From: JAWPMT01 sp965242775
GTDB taxonomy: Bacteria > Bacteroidota > Bacteroidia > Cytophagales > Cyclobacteriaceae
Assembly: GCA_965242775.1 (NCBI GenBank)
Contig: CBDETI010000005.1
Location: 310,001 to 374,000 of the forward strand
Length of the DNA: 64,000 bases
Direction: 5' to 3'
This document shows, piece by piece, positions 60,011 to 64,000 of the stretch (within the stretch, counting starts at the first letter, position 1; every line of letters begins with the position of its first letter). The notes beneath the pieces were generated by a model, which was not told the origin of the DNA, did not search any database, and saw only the letters and a list, made by a program, of their open reading frames with translations. A program made the translations under genes and the position numbers.

Positions 60011-62194
60011 ATGAAAACCATTCATAAGGCACTGATCCTCATAGGGATAGTCCTGTTTTCTTGTAGGCAAGAGGAAGCCCCGGAAACGGATTCCAGGATC
60101 GGAGGTCATCACACGACATGGCGTCATTATTTAGGAGATCCAACCAGTTCACAATTTTCCGTATTGGATCAGATCAATACTGGGAATGTTCAAGACCTGA
60201 AACCAGTTTGGACGTACACAAGCGGCGGTCTACAGGAAGGGCGTACTTCTCAAATACAAGCCAACCCGTTGATTCATGATTCATTGCTATTTGGTGTAAA
60301 TGCCAGCAACAAATTGTTCGCACTCAATGCGCAAACAGGTGATGAAGTTTGGACATTTAAAAGCCCGATCCAGGATCAGTCAGGCCTCGGGATTTGTAGA
60401 GGGTTTATGTTATGGACTTCTGATGGAGTGGAGCCAGATCGCTTGTTCTTTTCCTCCGGTCCCAGGTTGTTTGCGGTTAACATAGCTGATGGGACGCTCA
60501 TCAGGGCATTTGGAACTGATGGAAGCATTGACCTACGAGAAAATTTGGGAAGGGATCCCAGTCGGTTGACGGTGGTGCTCACCACTCCTGGCGTGATCTA
60601 CAACAACCTGTTCATCATTGGTCTGCGTACCTCGGAATCACCTGGAGCGGCTCCGGGCTTCATACGAGCATATGACGTGCTCTCCGGAGAAATGAAATGG
60701 ATCTTTCGTACCATTCCTCAAGCAGGGGAATTCGGTGCGGATACCTGGGCAGAAGGAGCGCTCGAATCAATAGGTGGCGCCAATAACTGGGCCGGGATGG
60801 CATTGGATACGGAAAGAGGGATTGTCTATGCACCCACAGGTTCCGCCGCTTTTGATTGGTATGGCGGAAATCGAATTGGCGATAATCTCTTTGCTAATAG
60901 TTTACTGGCCCTGGATGCCAATACCGGCAAAAGGATTTGGCACTACCAAATGGTCAGGCATGACCTGTGGGATCGCGACTTGCCTGCGCCTCCCAACTTA
61001 TTGGAAGTCAAACGTAACAATGAAACCATTCCCGCTGTGGCTCAAATCACCAAATCGGGTCACGTTTTCGTGTTTAACCGGGAGACGGGTGAGCCTCTGT
61101 TCCCCATTGAAGAAAAGGAGTACCCTGCCACCAAACTAGCTGGCGACCAAGCTGCAAAGACACAGCCGCTCCCATTGCTGCCGAAACCTTTTGCACGACA
61201 AGAACTCCGCGAACAGGATCTTTATGCTCCCAATCAACCGGCTTTTGTGGATGATTTCATTGACAAAAAGCAGAACAACACGCGGAAGACCGTTCGACAA
61301 AAATTTAGGGAGGTCACATCCGCTGGTCAGTTCATACCGATTGATACCCAGGGTGTTATACTCTACCCTGGAGCTGATGGTGGGGGAGAATGGGGAGGTG
61401 CTGCGGTAGATCCCCGAAAGGGAATTTTGTACGTAAACGGAAACGAAATGGCCTGGATCGTGCGGATGTCAGAGGTAGGAACGAAGGATGGCTTGAAGCT
61501 TAGCCCCGGGGCCACGGTCGCCCAGGTACACTGCTCCAGGTGTCATGGCGGAAACTTGCAGGGCCTGGGCGCAATTCCATCCCTTCAGGGTTTAGAAGAC
61601 CGATTGATGGCAGCGGATATATCCGACGTAATTGTCAATGGGCGGGGAGCGATGCCTGGCATGCCCAACCTCTCAGAAGAAGAAGTGCAGTCAGTGACCA
61701 ATTTCCTAATGGGGATTGAAGCATCCCAGGATGACACAGGTGACCATCGTACGAAAGCCATTGGAGATACGCCGTATGCCATCTCAGGCTTTGGACGGTT
61801 CAAGGATGACAGGGGTTATCCGGTGGTCAAACCGCCCTGGGGAACCCTGAATGCCATTGATCTGAATACGGGAGACTTTGTTTGGTCGCGCCCGTTGGGT
61901 AATGATGATTCGGTGCAGGACCCGGCGTACCCCGAGACTGGTACTGAAAATTACGGTGGACCTGTGGTCACAGCGGGCGGTCTACTTTTTATTGCTGCTA
62001 CCAATGACGAAAAGTTTCGGGCCTTTGATTCGGCGACAGGCGAGAAGCTATGGGAATTTGATCTTCCCGCTGGAGGATATGCAACACCAGCAACCTACGA
62101 AATCGATGGCAAACAATATGTTGTCATAGCGTGTGGTGGTGGAAAAATGGGTACTAAATCAGGAGATCAGTACATGGCTTTTGCGCTGCCATGA
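60011..62194 (+). CDS. PQQ-dependent dehydrogenase lipoprotein with inserted haem c domain
   Basis: A 727-residue lipoprotein (lipobox LFSC, Cys18). An eight-bladed quinoprotein propeller with W-docking motifs fills most of it, resembling membrane glucose dehydrogenase; HDLWDRDLPAPP (317-328) includes the catalytic Asp. A cytochrome c segment is inserted near 500-570: C508-SR-C511-H512, with Met548 or Met551 as axial ligand. It should oxidise a sugar or alcohol in the periplasm and pass electrons to its haem. It starts 31 bases after the BNR gene; PQQ synthesis genes are not in the window. Confidence 0.87.
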   Translation: MKTIHKALILIGIVLFSCRQEEAPETDSRIGGHHTTWRHYLGDPTSSQFSVLDQINTGNVQDLKPVWTYTSGGLQEGRTSQIQANPLIHDSLLFGVNASNKLFALNAQTGDEVWTFKSPIQDQSGLGICRGFMLWTSDGVEPDRLFFSSGPRLFAVNIADGTLIRAFGTDGSIDLRENLGRDPSRLTVVLTTPGVIYNNLFIIGLRTSESPGAAPGFIRAYDVLSGEMKWIFRTIPQAGEFGADTWAEGALESIGGANNWAGMALDTERGIVYAPTGSAAFDWYGGNRIGDNLFANSLLALDANTGKRIWHYQMVRHDLWDRDLPAPPNLLEVKRNNETIPAVAQITKSGHVFVFNRETGEPLFPIEEKEYPATKLAGDQAAKTQPLPLLPKPFARQELREQDLYAPNQPAFVDDFIDKKQNNTRKTVRQKFREVTSAGQFIPIDTQGVILYPGADGGGEWGGAAVDPRKGILYVNGNEMAWIVRMSEVGTKDGLKLSPGATVAQVHCSRCHGGNLQGLGAIPSLQGLEDRLMAADISDVIVNGRGAMPGMPNLSEEEVQSVTNFLMGIEASQDDTGDHRTKAIGDTPYAISGFGRFKDDRGYPVVKPPWGTLNAIDLNTGDFVWSRPLGNDDSVQDPAYPETGTENYGGPVVTAGGLLFIAATNDEKFRAFDSATGEKLWEFDLPAGGYATPATYEIDGKQYVVIACGGGKMGTKSGDQYMAFALP

Positions 62195-62372
62195 AGTATA
62201 TGAATGACACAGACACGTTAGATCTTGCCACTACCCACATGCTAGCGTGCCGAGATATGGCTTGAAATCCACAGGAATTGGTTCTTTCGCAGATGTCGCC
62301 TCAATGTCGTGTCGATTATTCTTGATTTGTTAAGGCGATCAATAGCCTTGTCAACCAACGAACAGTATTGAA

Positions 62373-63191
62373 ATGACAGGTACTAAAAACCTCAAGATCT
62401 TCGGCACCGCTCTCGTCGTACCCGCGCTCTTCTCTACATCGCTCATGGCCGCGTATTTGTTGAGTATACCGCCATTCTTTCTTGGCTTAAATGAACGATT
62501 CACCTACGGTATCGGGGGTAGTTCATTGGCCTTACTTATCATCTATATTTTGATAAGAATTGAGAAAAAATCTCACCACGTTTACTTTTTAACTACGGAT
62601 AAGCGAACGCTGCTCAGGTTTGCAAAAGGCGCTGCGAGTGGGTTAGTCATTGCCATATGCTTCTTTTTAGCCCAAGCCTGGTACAGCGGTTTGGTCATCA
62701 GCCCGACGAATGTGGACCTAAGGCATTTCACGTGGATGTCATTATCCCTGATCCCGTTGGCGTTTATGGAGGAGTTGGCATTTAGGTCTTATCCTTTTTT
62801 CAAGCTTAGAGACGCTTACGGGGTGTGGCCGGCACAGATTGTGATTGCTATTCTTTTTGCTCTATACCATTATATAGGAGGATGGTCGCTTTTTGCATCA
62901 TTTGCGGGGCCAGGCGTATGGAGTTTTGCTTTTGGCTTACTGGCACTGAGGTCAAATGGCGTTGCACTGCCAACTGGATTTCATTTTGGTTTAAACCTGG
63001 CTTTGGCAATCATTGGCAACAAATATTGGATTCCAGCGGTATGCTCGATTGACTTTGCAACTGACCCGACAGAAGAAATGCTAGAATCAAATGAGTATTT
63101 TGGTGCGATGGTGCAGTTCATAACCCTCGTGGCCCTACTCATATTTACTTATCGATATACGCATATTCGTGGAAAACAACAATCCAATTAG
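62373..63191 (+). CDS. CPBP family intramembrane metalloprotease
   Basis: A 272-residue membrane protein with about eight helices. The CPBP/Abi motifs are all present: MEELAFRSYPF (EE-x3-R), FALYHYIGG (with the metal His) and GFHFGLNLA (second His). Such enzymes cleave membrane-embedded substrates or process peptides, but the substrate is not evident. The next gene overlaps by 23 bases in another frame and may be cotranslated. Confidence 0.85.
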   Translation: MTGTKNLKIFGTALVVPALFSTSLMAAYLLSIPPFFLGLNERFTYGIGGSSLALLIIYILIRIEKKSHHVYFLTTDKRTLLRFAKGAASGLVIAICFFLAQAWYSGLVISPTNVDLRHFTWMSLSLIPLAFMEELAFRSYPFFKLRDAYGVWPAQIVIAILFALYHYIGGWSLFASFAGPGVWSFAFGLLALRSNGVALPTGFHFGLNLALAIIGNKYWIPAVCSIDFATDPTEEMLESNEYFGAMVQFITLVALLIFTYRYTHIRGKQQSN

Positions 63192-64000
63192 TCAGCCAAA
63201 TCTTGGGCGAAAGCTCTGCGATCTTCGCATGGAAAGAGGATTGACACAGCTTGAGTTAAGAGAAAAATGCCATGTCAGCGTACGCACGATTCAACGCATT
63301 GAATCAGGGGCCGTCACACCTCGCCTGGCCACAATTAAGATACTTCTAAAAGCGCTGGGTGAGGATGAAAACCAATGGTTTGGCCCTCAGGTGAAGGTTA
63401 GAGGCGGACTTCTCATGGAGACCTTTAACAGCATGTGGCTAGTGAGAACGTCTGACTCAGCGCTTAAACTTGCTTTCATGCCCGCCTGGATTGCCGGTAT
63501 CATCTACCTTTTGATGGTTTTGATGGAGCAGGGCCTGGGGGCATTCTCAGAACAGTTGAATGAAGATTATTTTATCATACCAGCGATGGCTATTGTAAAG
63601 GTCATGGCTGCTATTTCTTTCTTTCTCTTTACTCGAGGAATTCTGTCCCTCGCCTTGCTATTTGAAATACATTTATTGAAGGTAGCTGCGTATCTGTCAA
63701 TGATCTTCGTTCCCCTTCTTTATTTCACAGAGGTGGCCATTATCCTCTATACGCAGGATATCAGCGGCTTCGTTAGTACGGTCAGAACCCTGTCAGTTGC
63801 TCCTCTTGGTGCGATTTCTGTAGTACTAGGCATGGGACTTCTTAAACTTCAGGATGGCATGGGGAGAGTGGCTAAAATCGCAGGTCGCCTGGAAATCGCC
63901 TTTGGCATCTCTTATATGAGTTTGGTGCTTTCCTTTGTTGGAGTCTTCCTGCTGGTGCCGTTGTTGGTAGTGGAAATTGTCCTGGTGTCCAAGGCCGATC
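63169..64000 (+). CDS. XRE helix-turn-helix regulator fused to membrane domain (3' cut by window)
   Basis: The frame from GTG 63169 is open to the window end (277 residues). GTG is chosen because a later ATG (63229) would remove the first helix of the domain. Residues 11-65 are an XRE HTH (LGRKLCDLRMERGLTQLEL, VSVRTIQRIESGAVTPRLATIKILLKALG). From about 100 on there are at least five hydrophobic segments. Regulators with such a membrane tail may act as membrane-tethered transcription factors. It overlaps the CPBP protease by 23 bases, so coupling is likely; the protease might release the regulator, which is inference only. Confidence 0.8.
   Translation, partial: MENNNPISQPNLGRKLCDLRMERGLTQLELREKCHVSVRTIQRIESGAVTPRLATIKILLKALGEDENQWFGPQVKVRGGLLMETFNSMWLVRTSDSALKLAFMPAWIAGIIYLLMVLMEQGLGAFSEQLNEDYFIIPAMAIVKVMAAISFFLFTRGILSLALLFEIHLLKVAAYLSMIFVPLLYFTEVAIILYTQDISGFVSTVRTLSVAPLGAISVVLGMGLLKLQDGMGRVAKIAGRLEIAFGISYMSLVLSFVGVFLLVPLLVVEIVLVSKAD

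Overview
The window looks like chromosomal DNA of a free-living Bacteroidota, most likely Cytophagales or a relative. The indicators are a T9SS type B C-terminal sorting domain next to a PorP/SprF protein, four MacB/FtsX-type permeases without a linked ATPase (two with an N-terminal prefix segment, one ATGA-coupled to PadR), membrane-anchored LytTR and AraC regulators, many lipoproteins and secreted beta-propellers, and a TonB-dependent receptor. No rRNA, tRNA, CRISPR array, integrase, transposase or phage gene was seen.

Layout. 1-3467: a cell-surface operon (unknown repeat-like protein, LamG/PKD/type B sorted adhesin, PorP/SprF) whose first two genes are broken by many single-base frameshifts. 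3737-9602: papain-like lipoprotein protease, pentapeptide-like secreted protein, FtsX permease, SlyD-type isomerase. 9662-13952: membrane protein, OsmC-like protein divergent from a LysR regulator, ChrR-type cupin, group II PLP decarboxylase. 14196-20148: an operon of three exported proteins (YciI-like, NTF2-like, degenerate erythromycin-esterase-like), membrane LytTR regulator, TolB-like propeller, exported alpha/beta-barrel protein, membrane AraC regulator. 20266-25713: S41 protease/OmpA fusion (minus), then a probable copper-acquisition operon ending in an OprC/NosA-type receptor with the C-x3-M and H-x-M motifs. 25847-34253: SGNH hydrolase, class C serine hydrolase, a very unusual 1121-residue glycine-rich/helical protein, a DoxX pair divergent from a LytTR regulator. 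34394-46402: PadR-FtsX pair, serine hydrolase/propeller fusion, FtsX permease, second propeller protein paralogous to the fusion's C-terminus, convergent FtsX permease. 46594-49865 (minus): a tight three-gene operon of MpaB/Lcp-type haem oxygenase, Pyr4-type membrane terpene cyclase homologue and sensor histidine kinase. 50046-51104: APH-type kinase. 51260-56733: S9 peptidase, then malonyl-CoA synthetase plus malonate carrier MadLM. 56965-64000: BNR/sortilin-like propeller, PQQ dehydrogenase with haem c, CPBP protease, and an XRE-membrane regulator cut by the window end.

The strongest candidates for something new are the MpaB/terpene-cyclase/kinase operon (both Pyr4 catalytic acids and the oxygenase haem histidine are present), the 1121-residue protein with a possible alpha-pore-forming-like helical body, and the compact copper-uptake operon. 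All functional statements rest on motif reading; no database search was run.
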